From assembly GCA_015999985.1 (NCBI GenBank), contig JAECRA010000040.1, forward strand, positions 1 through 39,662: 39,662 nt of DNA. The letters are read 5' to 3'. The notes below the pieces were generated by a model. It saw only the letters and a program-made list of their open reading frames with translations, searched no databases and was not told where the DNA came from. Within the stretch, counting starts at the first letter, position 1, and each line of letters begins with the position of its first letter. The stretch comes from Comamonadaceae bacterium (GTDB lineage Bacteria > Pseudomonadota > Gammaproteobacteria > Burkholderiales > Burkholderiaceae_C). The position numbers and the translations under genes are program-made. Positions 21,105 to 29,769 of the stretch are shown here, in pieces.

Positions 21105-24100
21105 TCAACTGCGGCGGCGTTGCTGCAGAACCGCCAAGCCGCCCAACAACATCGCCATCAACCAGAGAGTCCATTGGCCCATCGTAGGCACTACGGCAAT
21201 GGTGCCCACACCCCCTGGTCCCGCCAGCGGCACGCCGACGACCACCGGGTCCACGATGGTGCCGTTGATGTTCAGATCGGCATCCCCATTGGCTCCGTCC
21301 GTCAAAGTGTAGGTCACGGTCTGGCCGTTGATAGTGGCGGCGATGGTGTGCCAGTGATCCGCAGCGTTGTCATGCGTAGGGCCCCACTTCCAGAGCTGGG
21401 CACCGGCTGGCAAGGCCTGCGGATAAGTCAGCGTCAGCGTCAAACTTCCGCCTTCTCCGCAGCCATTGGCCGTGAACGAGAGCAGGTCAGTGAACATCTG
21501 CCAACCTGCAGGCGCCGCAGCGGGCAGGGTGCTCGTCAGAGCAGGTGCGCCCGAAAGACGGCAGGTGGTCTGGCTGAACTGCCCAGTCAGATCACCAGCG
21601 GTACCGGTCAAGGGAAGTGTGAACTGCTCAGGAGGCACGGCACCCAGATTCAGGCCTATCAACATGGGGTTGTGGTCGCTGGATCGGTATTCGTCCGCCG
21701 CATAGAAGCTGCTCTGCTGGGCTGTGCTCTTGAACTCCAGGTTGTAGTCCAGGATGACGGGTTCCTCGGCATTGATGTTCCACTTGTAGACGCCCGCAAT
21801 CTGGCCGCTGTTGGCGAGTGCATTGCTGGCGAAGATATGGTCGAGCGAACCCCACAGGCCATCGAACGAATAGGAATATCCGGTCGACACCTTCTTATAG
21901 CCACCACTGACCAGGTCCGTCACAACCTTCTCTGCGCCATAGGCGTTGAAGTCACCCACCATGAGTACGTCCGCATCGGCATCGCCCGTGGGGTTGGTCG
22001 CGAGCCACTGCAGCAGTTGGGCCACCGCGCGTTCGCGGGCCACGGTGCTGGCGCCTTGGCCATCACCAGCGTTCTCGCCTTGCAAGGGCGTGCCGCTGCC
22101 TTTGGACTTGAGGTGGTTCACCACCACGGTGAACTTTTCACCATCGGCCAGTGACGAGAAGGTCTGCGCAACTGGTACGCGGTTGCCGTAGGTCGTGCCC
22201 ACAAACGCATCGTAGGTCGAGGTACTTGGCGTGGCCGCTGCCCCCACTGGCGTCACTTTGCCCGGCTTGTAGATGATGGCCACCATGATGGCGTCCCCAC
22301 CACTATCGGCCTGCTGAACGAAAGCGAAGGTGTCAGGACCCGCGATGGCGTTCAAGGCATCGACCAAGGATTGGATGGCGCTCTTGCCGTTATGGGGAGT
22401 GCTGTCTGTGGGAGTGGCAAAACCGTTGTTCTGGATCTCCATGAGGCCATAGACGTCGGCGTTCATCCCCAGCAGCTGAACCACCAGTTTGTCGAGTTGA
22501 CGCGTGTACTCGGTTTCATTGGAAGCGCCACGCGCTGCAATGCTGCCGCCGCCGTTGGCGACGAAGCTCCTGGTTCCCAGGGTACTGAAGAAGTTCAGCA
22601 CATTGGTGGCGGCGACCTTGATCTCAGCTGAGCGCACGTTTGCCGGGAAATCTGCCACGGTAGGGCGCGCTCGGGCAGTGAAGTTGGGAACCAAGCCAGC
22701 GACCGGCTGGATGCGGTAGTTGGTCTCGTGCGCTGCGGGTTGCGGGTGCGCATTGGAACCGCTGTTGGTATCGCTGCTGGCTTGCCAGACAAACTGATCG
22801 AGGATGCCTACGATGCGGTCGGTGTTGTCACCCGCACGCAGAGGATTGCCGGCGGTGAGCGCTTGTCCGCCGCGTCCGACCAGACCGGTCACGGGGTTTT
22901 GTCCGCCGGTGGCGTCATCCAAAAGAATCTGGCTGAGCTTGAGCCGCTCGTTGTCAGCGTCAAAGCCCGATGCGCTGGGTGCGTTGGTTTCCGTGAATTG
23001 CAGCTGCAGCTCGTCCGGCGCAAGCGTCACCTGACCGTAGCGGCCCAGGTTGTAGTTGTCCGTGACCACCAGAGTGCCATTGGGCTTGGCAGAAACCACC
23101 TCCACGATCATGCCTTCGTAGCGCTCCCAGACGTCCATACTGGCCACAGGCAGCGCGATCCTGGCCGGGGCGGGCAGGGCTCCGCCGGTGTACACCACGG
23201 TATAGGTGTGGGGGCCGCTGAGCTCTGTCAGGCCCCGGTACTCGGTCACTCGGCCTGTCACTTGATAGGTCGTTCCCACGGGGCAAGCGCCCTCTCGCAT
23301 GAAGGGAGGCAGGTTCGCCAACTGGGTTCCGTAGTAGACGAACAGGCCCTCCGAGGTCGCGGCATCGCTGTCCATTTCGTCGGGCCGGGTCGCCTGGAGA
23401 GTGAACCCCGTCATGCCCGGCTGGCAGCCTGTCAGCATGCCCTGAATGGTGTAGTCGTTGCCATTGCCGGCCAGGGCGCTTGCCGCACCACTGCCTTGAA
23501 TGCCTGAAATCTTGAAGAAGCTGGCGTTGGGATCGTCGTTGCGTATCACGCCATTGGCCGCTGGCGTGGTGATCGTGCCTGCGCCGGGGTTGCTCAGCGT
23601 GACCGTGAAAGTCTCGTCAAATTCGCTGGCGGTGTCGCCCACCACCAGAACCGTGACCGTCTTGGTCGTTTCGTTGGCGGCAAAGCTAACCGTTCCGCTG
23701 GGCAGGGTGCCGCCAAAGTCTGCCGCGTTGGCAGGATAAGTGCCGCTGCCAGTGACCGCATAGCTCACGGTGGCGGCACCCGTCGTCACGCCACCGCGTG
23801 TCACCGTGAACGTGAAGGCAGTCGTTGCACTATTGCCTTCGCTTCGATCGGCGTCCAGCGCCGCGATGGCAAAGCTAGGGCCAGTCGGCGGGGCTCCACC
23901 TTCCATGGTGAAGTCGTCTATAGCCAGGCCGTGGTCGTTGCCCGGGTCGTTGGCCTCTACCCAGCGCAGCCATATGGTTTGCCCCGTCTGCCAGTTCAGG
24001 CCAGACAAGGTGCCACTGACGGGTACACGCCCTGCCACATTGCCATCCACGGCAGCGGCACTCGCGCCGGTCACAGGTGAATCCCACGTCAGCGAGTTGA

Positions 24101-24608
24101 CCCAGTTCGTGACGCCTGCAATGGTTGTGTCCGTGCTGATTCCGTATTGCAGGGCCATCGGCTGCGCGCTGGTATTGCCCCCGTTGCGCCACTGCTCGCC
24201 ATTGAAAGCGATATTCAAGGTGTTGACCGTGGCGCCCGTCGTATTGGTGGCGGCCAGAGCGATATATCCACTGAGCGATCCAGAGCCCGTTCCGCCCAGC
24301 GCTCGCTCCGAGTTGCTGCCGGTGCCGAAGCTGTAGAACCCACCGCTGTTGGATGCACCATCACCCGCGCGGTAAGTTGCAATGGCGTCCAGCGCCGTGC
24401 TGTAGAGATACCAGCCCTCTATCGTCGTTCCTTGCGACCAGGCATTGGCTGTGCCCGTCGTACTGAGCGCATCGAAATTCTGCGAATAGCTGCCGGTAAA
24501 TGAAACAGGTGCAGCCTGCGCGGCAGCCGCCATGCCCAACAAGACGGTCAGTGCCAGCGCGCCTGCAGCGCGCGGCACCACTTCAAAAAGGGTAGCTCTT
24601 TTACACAT
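21105..24608 (-). CDS. Large secreted ExeM/NucH-type extracellular nuclease with IPTL-CTERM-like sorting tail
   Basis: The 1167-residue exported protein has a signal peptide ending at AAQA. Approximate layout: a beta-rich N-terminal domain (35-235), a Calx-beta domain (243-360; EFDETFTVTLSNPGAG), an OB-like domain (370-640; YQVTGRVTEYRGLTEL), an endonuclease/exonuclease/phosphatase domain (655-985), a choice-of-anchor-U-like region (993-1130; NGTIVDPV), and a C-terminal tail VPTMGQWTLWLMAMLLGG plus basic QQRRRS. Nuclease residues seen are Glu in GLMEIQNNG, Asp and Asn in MVGDFNAYG, and His in SDHNPML. It probably degrades extracellular DNA at the cell surface. GAGGAGGA precedes the ATG at 24608, so the longer frame is not used. 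IPTL-CTERM proteins are processed by a dedicated exosortase (XrtH), which is not in this window. Confidence 0.88.
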   Translation of the reverse strand: MCKRATLFEVVPRAAGALALTVLLGMAAAAQAAPVSFTGSYSQNFDALSTTGTANAWSQGTTIEGWYLYSTALDAIATYRAGDGASNSGGFYSFGTGSNSERALGGTGSGSLSGYIALAATNTTGATVNTLNIAFNGEQWRNGGNTSAQPMALQYGISTDTTIAGVTNWVNSLTWDSPVTGASAAAVDGNVAGRVPVSGTLSGLNWQTGQTIWLRWVEANDPGNDHGLAIDDFTMEGGAPPTGPSFAIAALDADRSEGNSATTAFTFTVTRGGVTTGAATVSYAVTGSGTYPANAADFGGTLPSGTVSFAANETTKTVTVLVVGDTASEFDETFTVTLSNPGAGTITTPAANGVIRNDDPNASFFKISGIQGSGAASALAGNGNDYTIQGMLTGCQPGMTGFTLQATRPDEMDSDAATSEGLFVYYGTQLANLPPFMREGACPVGTTYQVTGRVTEYRGLTELSGPHTYTVVYTGGALPAPARIALPVASMDVWERYEGMIVEVVSAKPNGTLVVTDNYNLGRYGQVTLAPDELQLQFTETNAPSASGFDADNERLKLSQILLDDATGGQNPVTGLVGRGGQALTAGNPLRAGDNTDRIVGILDQFVWQASSDTNSGSNAHPQPAAHETNYRIQPVAGLVPNFTARARPTVADFPANVRSAEIKVAATNVLNFFSTLGTRSFVANGGGSIAARGASNETEYTRQLDKLVVQLLGMNADVYGLMEIQNNGFATPTDSTPHNGKSAIQSLVDALNAIAGPDTFAFVQQADSGGDAIMVAIIYKPGKVTPVGAAATPSTSTYDAFVGTTYGNRVPVAQTFSSLADGEKFTVVVNHLKSKGSGTPLQGENAGDGQGASTVARERAVAQLLQWLATNPTGDADADVLMVGDFNAYGAEKVVTDLVSGGYKKVSTGYSYSFDGLWGSLDHIFASNALANSGQIAGVYKWNINAEEPVILDYNLEFKSTAQQSSFYAADEYRSSDHNPMLIGLNLGAVPPEQFTLPLTGTAGDLTGQFSQTTCRLSGAPALTSTLPAAAPAGWQMFTDLLSFTANGCGEGGSLTLTLTYPQALPAGAQLWKWGPTHDNAADHWHTIAATINGQTVTYTLTDGANGDADLNINGTIVDPVVVGVPLAGPGGVGTIAVVPTMGQWTLWLMAMLLGGLAVLQQRRRS

Positions 24609-24842
24609 GAAATGGTCCTCCTCCTCGGCCACGGCGCAGGCACGCCGTTGGGCTCGGTGAATGGCCATTTGTCGCATCTCCCCGTGAAACGCCGGTGTCA
24701 TGTTCACGGCAAATGCGTGACAACCATTCTCTGTGCACGTGAAGATGCCAAGCTGGAGCTTGGCGCTCCCAGGGGGGAGACACTTTCAGAACCACCGCTA
24801 TGCTCGGAAAAGGCGCCACTCCATCCTCACGCCATCACTGCA
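24609..24842. other. Intergenic region with a palindromic repeat
   Basis: This 234-base stretch between the IclR gene stop and the nuclease start, both minus strand, has no gene. It contains hairpin repeat copy B and presumably the nuclease promoter. Confidence 0.6.
24745..24772. repeat. Hairpin repeat, copy B (sister copy at 2990-3017)
   Basis: GCCAAGCTGGAGCTTGGC (24747-24764) is a perfect inverted repeat with 8-base arms, followed by GCTCCCAG. It matches copy A at 24 of 28 positions with a compensatory base-pair change in the stem. It may act as a 3' end stem of the upstream IclR transcript. Confidence 0.7.
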
Positions 24843-25679
24843 CTAGGTATGCTTGGGCAGAGTCTCGCGAGTAATGCGGCGCGCCGTGAATTCCTTGCCC
24901 AGCAAGGCTGCTGTCGCCCGCAGCGCGGCGATGACCTTGGGCTCATGCGCCTCAAGGGCAGGCAAAGAGGTCTGCACGGCAATGCCGCATGACACCTGCC
25001 CGTTTTCATCAAATATGGGCAGGGCGCAGCTTCCAATCCCCACGTGCTGCTCCGAGGCCGTGCGTGCCAAACCATCTCGCCTGATTTTCTTCAGCGCTTC
25101 CGACAGACTTGAAAGCGTGGTGTTCGTATGCGGCGTGAAAACCTCATAGGGTTCAGGCCCCAGCCAATACGACCAGCTTTCCTCTGGTTCATAAGCCACC
25201 AGCAGCCGGCCCAGCGCTCTTGAATGAATGGCCAGCGCTGTGCCCAACTGCACGTCGTAACGGACGGAACCCCCAGCGTCGTACCGATCGCCGTAGACCA
25301 GGGTTCTATGGGTTCGGTCCAGGTACCCGAAAGCCACCGTCATTTTCAGTTCTTCACTGACCTGCCGCAGTCCATCCCGAATCAACCGACTCACCGAGTC
25401 CAGAGACATCAGCTGAAGGCCCAGGCGAAACGAACGAGACCCCAGTTCGAACCCATTGCCCACTCGGCGCACATACCCCAGTGAAACAAGCTCGTTGAGC
25501 AGCGCCAACGCACTCGGCTTGGGCGTGTTGAGCAACGTACTCAACCGGGCCAGAGAGTACGGCGCTTCCGGGCTGGCCAGAGTCTGCAGCAAGCTCAGCA
25601 CGCGATTGACGGCCATGGGGCCAGCACGGGTGCTTTTGCTTTTCACATGTTCACTGCTTTGATCGCTGTCTATTCGCAT
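24843..25679 (-). CDS. IclR-family transcriptional regulator next to the TauD-Bug unit
   Basis: The 278-residue protein has a winged helix (AVNRVLSLLQTLASPEAPYSL to VRRVGNGFELG) and an IclR ligand domain (TVAFGYLDRTHRTLVYGDRY, LGTALAIHSRALGRLLVAY, HVGIGSCALPIFDENGQVSCGIAVQTS). It faces away from the dioxygenase-Bug unit and likely controls it. Neither the ATG at 25679 nor the internal ATG at 25616 (MAVNRV) has a clear ribosome site. The first ATG lies inside an 18-base palindrome, and a TAATAT -10 element ends six bases before it, so the mRNA may be leaderless. The internal start would still give a complete DNA-binding domain. Confidence 0.88.
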   Translation of the reverse strand: MRIDSDQSSEHVKSKSTRAGPMAVNRVLSLLQTLASPEAPYSLARLSTLLNTPKPSALALLNELVSLGYVRRVGNGFELGSRSFRLGLQLMSLDSVSRLIRDGLRQVSEELKMTVAFGYLDRTHRTLVYGDRYDAGGSVRYDVQLGTALAIHSRALGRLLVAYEPEESWSYWLGPEPYEVFTPHTNTTLSSLSEALKKIRRDGLARTASEQHVGIGSCALPIFDENGQVSCGIAVQTSLPALEAHEPKVIAALRATAALLGKEFTARRITRETLPKHT

Positions 25680-25688
25680 ATGTGAATA
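25671..25688. promoter_or_regulatory. Candidate IclR operator over the IclR start codon
   Basis: TATTCGCATATGTGAATA is an inverted repeat with 16 of 18 symmetric positions (TATTCRCATATGYGAATA). It covers the start codon (25677-25679) and part of a possible -10 element TAATAT (minus strand, 25686-25691). A related half, ATTCACATATG, recurs at 25816-25826. Autoregulation is inferred. Confidence 0.55.
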
Positions 25689-25784
25689 TTAAACCAGCTT
25701 TCTCAGATCGCACAACCAGATATTTCAAAACATTTTTACTAGGTATTTAGGTGTTTTCCCTGAACACAACAAGCCTCAGACCGC

Positions 25785-25826
25785 TATAAGCTCATGTTTC
25801 CAAAACGGAATAAACATTCACATATG
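25785..25826 (+). promoter_or_regulatory. Possible TauD-unit promoter -10 and downstream operator half-site
   Basis: TATAAG at 25785-25790 could be the -10 of the dioxygenase-Bug unit; no convincing -35 was found. ATTCACATATG at 25816-25826 repeats 11 bases of the palindrome at 25671-25688 (reading ATTCRCATATG), placing a second regulator site just after the expected transcription start. Confidence 0.4.
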
Positions 25827-25927
25827 GGTACGAAACTGAAAGCCGCCTGCGCCGGGCGCTTCGTGAGGCAAGCCCCACCAAAAATCGGCGCATCGTCCAA
25901 CCTGTGTCTGCCATGCGGCTGCCAGCC

Positions 25928-26767
25928 ATGAGCGCCCTTGAAGTCACACCTATCGGCGAGACCTTCGGCACGCGTGTGCGTGGCGAGCAGCTTCAAAAGC
26001 TCCGCGCCTATCCAGAAGATGTCAAAACCATCCAACAGTTGCTCAGTCAACGCGGCGTGGTGGTGCTGTCCGGCGTGGACATCACTGCCGAGCAGTTCGT
26101 GGATCTCGGCCAATTGTTTGGCGCCGTGAGGCCCGCACGCATCCAGGACAAATCCTTGTCCCCACCCGCGAGTGAATACGTATTTGTGGGCCGGAGAACG
26201 CCTGACAACATCCCCACCCAACTGACACGTGCAGACGTGGCCCACATCTGGCACGTCGACTACAGCACGGCAGGCCCCATCCCCAAACTGGCCGCGCAAT
26301 ACACGGTGAACGTGAACCAGGGAGGAGGCTGGCTGAGCTTCACGGACATGCGAAAGGCCTACGCCAGCTTGCCGGTCGAAACCCGGGAAAAGCTGCACGG
26401 CTTGAGCGCGGTTCATTACGAACACCCCGTGGGCGTCGATGTGGAGCCCCCGGGCCAGGCAGTCGCCTTGTCTTGGCAAGAGCGCCACAAGGGGGCCATC
26501 CACCCGCTCGTCATGAACGATGCATTGGGCGCTCCCATGCTCTGCCTGCCCGCACGGCCAGACAGCCCGGTTCAGGGCATGGATGAGAAGCAAAGCGCAG
26601 AGTTCCTCCAACTCCTGTGGTCACACGCCCTGTCCCATGGTGAACCATGGGAAATCGAACCCCAAACCGGCGACATCGTTATCTGGAACAACCACGCCAT
26701 CGCTCACAAACGCTCGGAATGGCCATTGGAAAAAGAAAGACTTGTATGGTTTATCACGACCCACTGA
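25928..26767 (+). CDS. TauD/TfdA-family Fe(II)/2-oxoglutarate dioxygenase
   Basis: The 279-residue non-haem iron oxygenase would couple 2-oxoglutarate decarboxylation to hydroxylation of a substrate, as in taurine or 2,4-D cleavage. The facial triad is visible: His109 and Asp111 in IWHVDYSTAG, and distal His260 in WNNHAIAHKRSEW. Arg271 is placed to bind the 2-oxoglutarate carboxylate. GGWLSFTDMRKAYASLP matches the family region after the first motif. The start is uncertain: GTG 25904, ATG 25913 and ATG 25928 are in frame, none with a strong ribosome site; 25928 is closest to the domain start. It is followed after 38 bases by a Bug receptor gene, suggesting uptake and oxidation of the same compound. 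Confidence 0.87.
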   Translation: MSALEVTPIGETFGTRVRGEQLQKLRAYPEDVKTIQQLLSQRGVVVLSGVDITAEQFVDLGQLFGAVRPARIQDKSLSPPASEYVFVGRRTPDNIPTQLTRADVAHIWHVDYSTAGPIPKLAAQYTVNVNQGGGWLSFTDMRKAYASLPVETREKLHGLSAVHYEHPVGVDVEPPGQAVALSWQERHKGAIHPLVMNDALGAPMLCLPARPDSPVQGMDEKQSAEFLQLLWSHALSHGEPWEIEPQTGDIVIWNNHAIAHKRSEWPLEKERLVWFITTH

Positions 26768-26805
26768 ACTTGAAGCCCCTCGCCCCTGAAGACACCCTTC
26801 CCGAG

Positions 26806-27771
26806 ATGAACCGGAGAAGCGTCATGGGATGGATGGCCGCTGCGGGCATCTCCATGGCAATCCTGCCAGGAACTTCCCTTGCTCAAATGGGCGGCGAAGT
26901 CTTCACGCTTCTTGTGCCTTTCGCACCTGGTTCACCGCCGGATGTGTTCAGTCGCCTTTTTGCAGAAAAGCTGTCCAAGCGCATGGGCCGCCCCGTGGTG
27001 GTGTCACTCAAGCCTGGCGCCAGTACCACGATTGGCACCACGCTCGCATCGCGGTCGAAACCGGATGGCCAGATGATGCTGTACGCCACCAATTCCTCCA
27101 TCACGGCGGCGCCGGGGCTGTTCAAGAAGCTGCAGTACGACCCGGAAAAGGATTTTTCTGCCGTCACAGTCATGCTCGAATCCGTTTTTTGCATTCTGGT
27201 ACGTCCAGAAGACGCTCGCCTTGGAGTGGAAGGCCTTGCCAAACGCATCCGTGCCAACCCGCCTGACAATGGCATGGGCGGCGGAAGCACGACGGCAGAA
27301 GTCGCGCACAGGCTCTTCGAGAAAGCCATCGGAGTCTCTTATCCCTATGCCCGGTACAACTCCAACTCGCTCTACACAGACTTGATGGGCAAGGTGCTCC
27401 ATGCCGCCTGGTGCCCCATGAGCACAGCGCTGAATTTTGGCCAGAAGAACAATCTGCACATCATGGCGATCACAGGCGCCAAGCGCCTGCCCCAGTTCCC
27501 CAACATACCCACCATTGCGGAGACCTTCCCCAGTGTCGCAGTGGACAGCTGGAGCGGCTTCTTTGTTCCCTCCGGCACACCACGCCCCATCGTGGACAAA
27601 CTTTGGGAAGATGTGCACGCCGTTTTGCTGGACCCAGAGATCGTGGAGCGGGGCAAATCCGAAGGCAACCGCGCGCTCAACCTCAACCCTCAGCAATCAG
27701 ACGAGTACGTGAAGAAGGATTTCCCGAAATGGCGCGCCCTGTTCAAGTCCGCGAACATCGAGCCCGCTTGA
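26806..27771 (+). CDS. Bug-family periplasmic solute receptor paired with the dioxygenase
   Basis: The 321-residue TTT-type receptor has a signal peptide (NRRSVMGWMAAAGISMAI, cleavage near SLA|Q); the twin arginine followed by SVM is compatible with Tat export. The family core follows: EVFTLLVPFAPGSPPDVFSRL, SLKPGASTTIGTTLAS, PDGQMMLYATNS and LFKKLQYDPEKDFSAV. The usual PYKG ligand loop is changed to YPYARYNSNSLYTDLMG, so its ligand may differ from that of the other Bug proteins. The ATG at 26806 gives a clean signal peptide; ATG 26746 inside the dioxygenase gene is possible. The stop codon lies in the loop of a perfect hairpin. No membrane transporter genes are nearby. Confidence 0.88.
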   Translation: MNRRSVMGWMAAAGISMAILPGTSLAQMGGEVFTLLVPFAPGSPPDVFSRLFAEKLSKRMGRPVVVSLKPGASTTIGTTLASRSKPDGQMMLYATNSSITAAPGLFKKLQYDPEKDFSAVTVMLESVFCILVRPEDARLGVEGLAKRIRANPPDNGMGGGSTTAEVAHRLFEKAIGVSYPYARYNSNSLYTDLMGKVLHAAWCPMSTALNFGQKNNLHIMAITGAKRLPQFPNIPTIAETFPSVAVDSWSGFFVPSGTPRPIVDKLWEDVHAVLLDPEIVERGKSEGNRALNLNPQQSDEYVKKDFPKWRALFKSANIEPA

Positions 27772-27780
27772 TAGCGGGCT
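27761..27780. terminator. Perfect hairpin enclosing the Bug stop codon
   Basis: AGCCCGCT (27761-27768) and AGCGGGCT (27773-27780) are perfectly complementary around the loop TGAT, which contains the TGA stop codon. It lies between convergent genes. No T-run follows on either strand, so it may be a 3' stabilising stem rather than a full terminator. Confidence 0.55.
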
Positions 27781-27791
27781 GAACGCCCCCC

Positions 27792-29159
27792 TCAGTGTGG
27801 GGCGCGGAGAACCTGCTCGGCCGCGAGACCAAGCGCCAGAATCTCGCGGTCTCTGCCGCCCGCACCGGCCAGCGTCAAGCCCACGGGCGGCTCGCCATTG
27901 GCATGGCAGGGCAGTGAGAGCGCGCAGCCATCCAGGAAGTTAATCAGCGTTGGGTTGCGCAGGATGAGTCCATTGGCTGCCGCATAGGCCTCGTCGCTGG
28001 ATTGCAGCTCGGCGATAGGCGGGGCAACCACCGGCACGGTGGGAAAAAGCAGCGCATCAAAGCCGGCAATGCGCGTCTCCACCTGGGAAATCCAGCGCTT
28101 GCGTGCCTGCATCAAGTCTATGTAATCGGCCGCGCCCATCTTCTCACCCGCACGGATGCGGCCGCTCACGCGCGGATCGTATTCGGCGCCGCGCTTGGTC
28201 AACAGCGTGCGGTGCCAGGCCCAGGCTTCTGCGTTGGCCAGAGTACCTCGCGCGTGCAGGCTGGCCACCTCTGCAAACTCTGGAATGGCTATGCGTGTGA
28301 TCAACGCGCCTGCAGACTGCAGCCTGGCGCAGGCGGACTCGAAAGCTGCCACCACCACGGCGTCCATGTCATCCAACACCACGGTCTCTGGCACGGCCAA
28401 CCTCGCACCTGATAGCGAGCGAGGCACGGGCGCCGAAGCGGGTTCACCAGCCAGAACGGCATCGACCACCGCACAGCAATGCACGCTGGCGGCCAAGGGG
28501 CCAATGGAGTCCAAGGAAGTCGACAGTGGAATCGTGCCTTCAAGGGGAACACGTCGCTGGGTAGGCTTGAACCCCGTCAGCCCGCACAGGGCAGAAGGAA
28601 TGCGCACGGAGCCGCCCGTGTCAGATCCAATGCCCACCACCGCCATCCGGTCCGTCACAGAGATCGCAGCGCCTGACGACGATCCGCCGGGAATGCGCCC
28701 TGTGGACCGATCCCAGGGGTTCTTGGGTGTTCCGTAGTGGGGGTTGAGTCCCAGGCCGGAGAACGCGAACTCCGTCATATTGGTGCGGCCAATGATCACC
28801 GCCCCGGCGGCCAGCAGACGCTCAATCACGGGCGCACTTCGCTTGGCGGGGGCACTGCCGCGCAGTACAGACGAACCTGCCGTCGTGACCTCCCCAGCAA
28901 CATCGAGCAGATCCTTGACCGACACTGGCAAGCCTTCCAGTGGAGAGCGCACGATGCCTGCTGCACGCAGCAAGTCAGACGCACGGGCAGCAGCCAGGGC
29001 GCGCTCCGTGCTCAGCGAGACAAAGGTTCTTGCGCCCTCGCCTTGCGGATCGCTTGCGCGCGACAAAGCCGCTTCAGTCAACTGAACCGAAGTTGTCTGG
29101 CCGGCCGCCAGTTCATGTGACAGCTGTTTGATGGTGGGCAGGTCGGTCATATAAGTCAT
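27792..29159 (-). CDS. Amidase signature family enzyme
   Basis: The 455-residue amidase would hydrolyse a small amide to an acid and ammonia. The Ser-cisSer-Lys triad is complete: Lys82 in GLPVSVKDLLDVAG, the cis-serine in GRIPGGSSSGAA (160-162) and nucleophile Ser184 in GSDTGGSVRIPSALCGLTGFKPT-like sequence. It lacks the GatB/GatC neighbours of a tRNA amidotransferase, so it is more likely a catabolic amidase. ATG 29159 is chosen; ATG 29150 is equally possible, and neither has a strong ribosome site. It starts 28 bases after the metW stop and may be cotranscribed with metX-metW, but a link in function is not evident. Confidence 0.9.
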   Translation of the reverse strand: MTYMTDLPTIKQLSHELAAGQTTSVQLTEAALSRASDPQGEGARTFVSLSTERALAAARASDLLRAAGIVRSPLEGLPVSVKDLLDVAGEVTTAGSSVLRGSAPAKRSAPVIERLLAAGAVIIGRTNMTEFAFSGLGLNPHYGTPKNPWDRSTGRIPGGSSSGAAISVTDRMAVVGIGSDTGGSVRIPSALCGLTGFKPTQRRVPLEGTIPLSTSLDSIGPLAASVHCCAVVDAVLAGEPASAPVPRSLSGARLAVPETVVLDDMDAVVVAAFESACARLQSAGALITRIAIPEFAEVASLHARGTLANAEAWAWHRTLLTKRGAEYDPRVSGRIRAGEKMGAADYIDLMQARKRWISQVETRIAGFDALLFPTVPVVAPPIAELQSSDEAYAAANGLILRNPTLINFLDGCALSLPCHANGEPPVGLTLAGAGGRDREILALGLAAEQVLRAPH

Positions 29160-29187
29160 GTGGGACGGCTCAATGAGGAAAGCTCTC

Positions 29188-29769
29188 TCAGCGCTGCAGC
29201 TTGAACACCGCAGTACTGGCGCGTACGTTGGGTAGCCAGCGCACTTCCTGGCCATTCTGCGAACCAAAGGCATCGAGAATTTTCAGGTCGTTCTTGCGTG
29301 CGAGGGCTTCGAAATCCTCGTACGTGCCCACCCGGATATTGGGCGTGTCATACCACTGGTAAGGCAAACGCCGCGTCACAGGCATGCGCCCGCGCAGCAC
29401 TTGCAATCGATTGGGCCAATGGGCAAAGTTGGGGAACGCCACAATGCCCATGCGGCCCACGCGGACCGTCTCACGCAGCATGATTTCGGCGTTGCGCAAA
29501 TGCTGCAAAGTGTCGATCTGCAGCACCACGTCAAAGCTCTGATCCTGAAAAGCCTTAAGGCCTTGATGAAGGTTCAGTTGCAGCACGTTCACGCCGCGCC
29601 GCACACAGGCCAGCACGTTGGCATCGTCGATCTCGATCCCATAGCCGGTGCATTTGCGCTCGCGCACCAGATGTTCGAGCAGAGCGCCATCGCCGCAACC
29701 GAGGTCAAGCACATGGGAGCCCTCGGGCACCAGGCGCGCAATGAGTTGATGAATAGTGGCTTCGCTCAT
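29188..29769 (-). CDS. metW: MetW, methionine biosynthesis methyltransferase-like partner of MetX
   Basis: The 193-residue SAM-dependent methyltransferase-fold protein has motif [16 protein letters not shown] (residues 20-34), the acidic [22 protein letters not shown] and the MetW-specific [32 protein letters not shown] and [11 protein letters not shown]. MetW is nearly always encoded next to metX in betaproteobacteria and is needed for homoserine acylation, probably as a MetX partner. Its ATG overlaps the metX stop by four bases (ATGA), consistent with a joint complex. Confidence 0.96.
   Translation of the reverse strand: MSEATIHQLIARLVPEGSHVLDLGCGDGALLEHLVRERKCTGYGIEIDDANVLACVRRGVNVLQLNLHQGLKAFQDQSFDVVLQIDTLQHLRNAEIMLRETVRVGRMGIVAFPNFAHWPNRLQVLRGRMPVTRRLPYQWYDTPNIRVGTYEDFEALARKNDLKILDAFGSQNGQEVRWLPNVRASTAVFKLQR

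Noticed and set aside
21120..22154. 344-codon plus-strand open frame in the nuclease gene
   Set aside because: It is antisense to the conserved nuclease and anchor region and has no recognisable motif.
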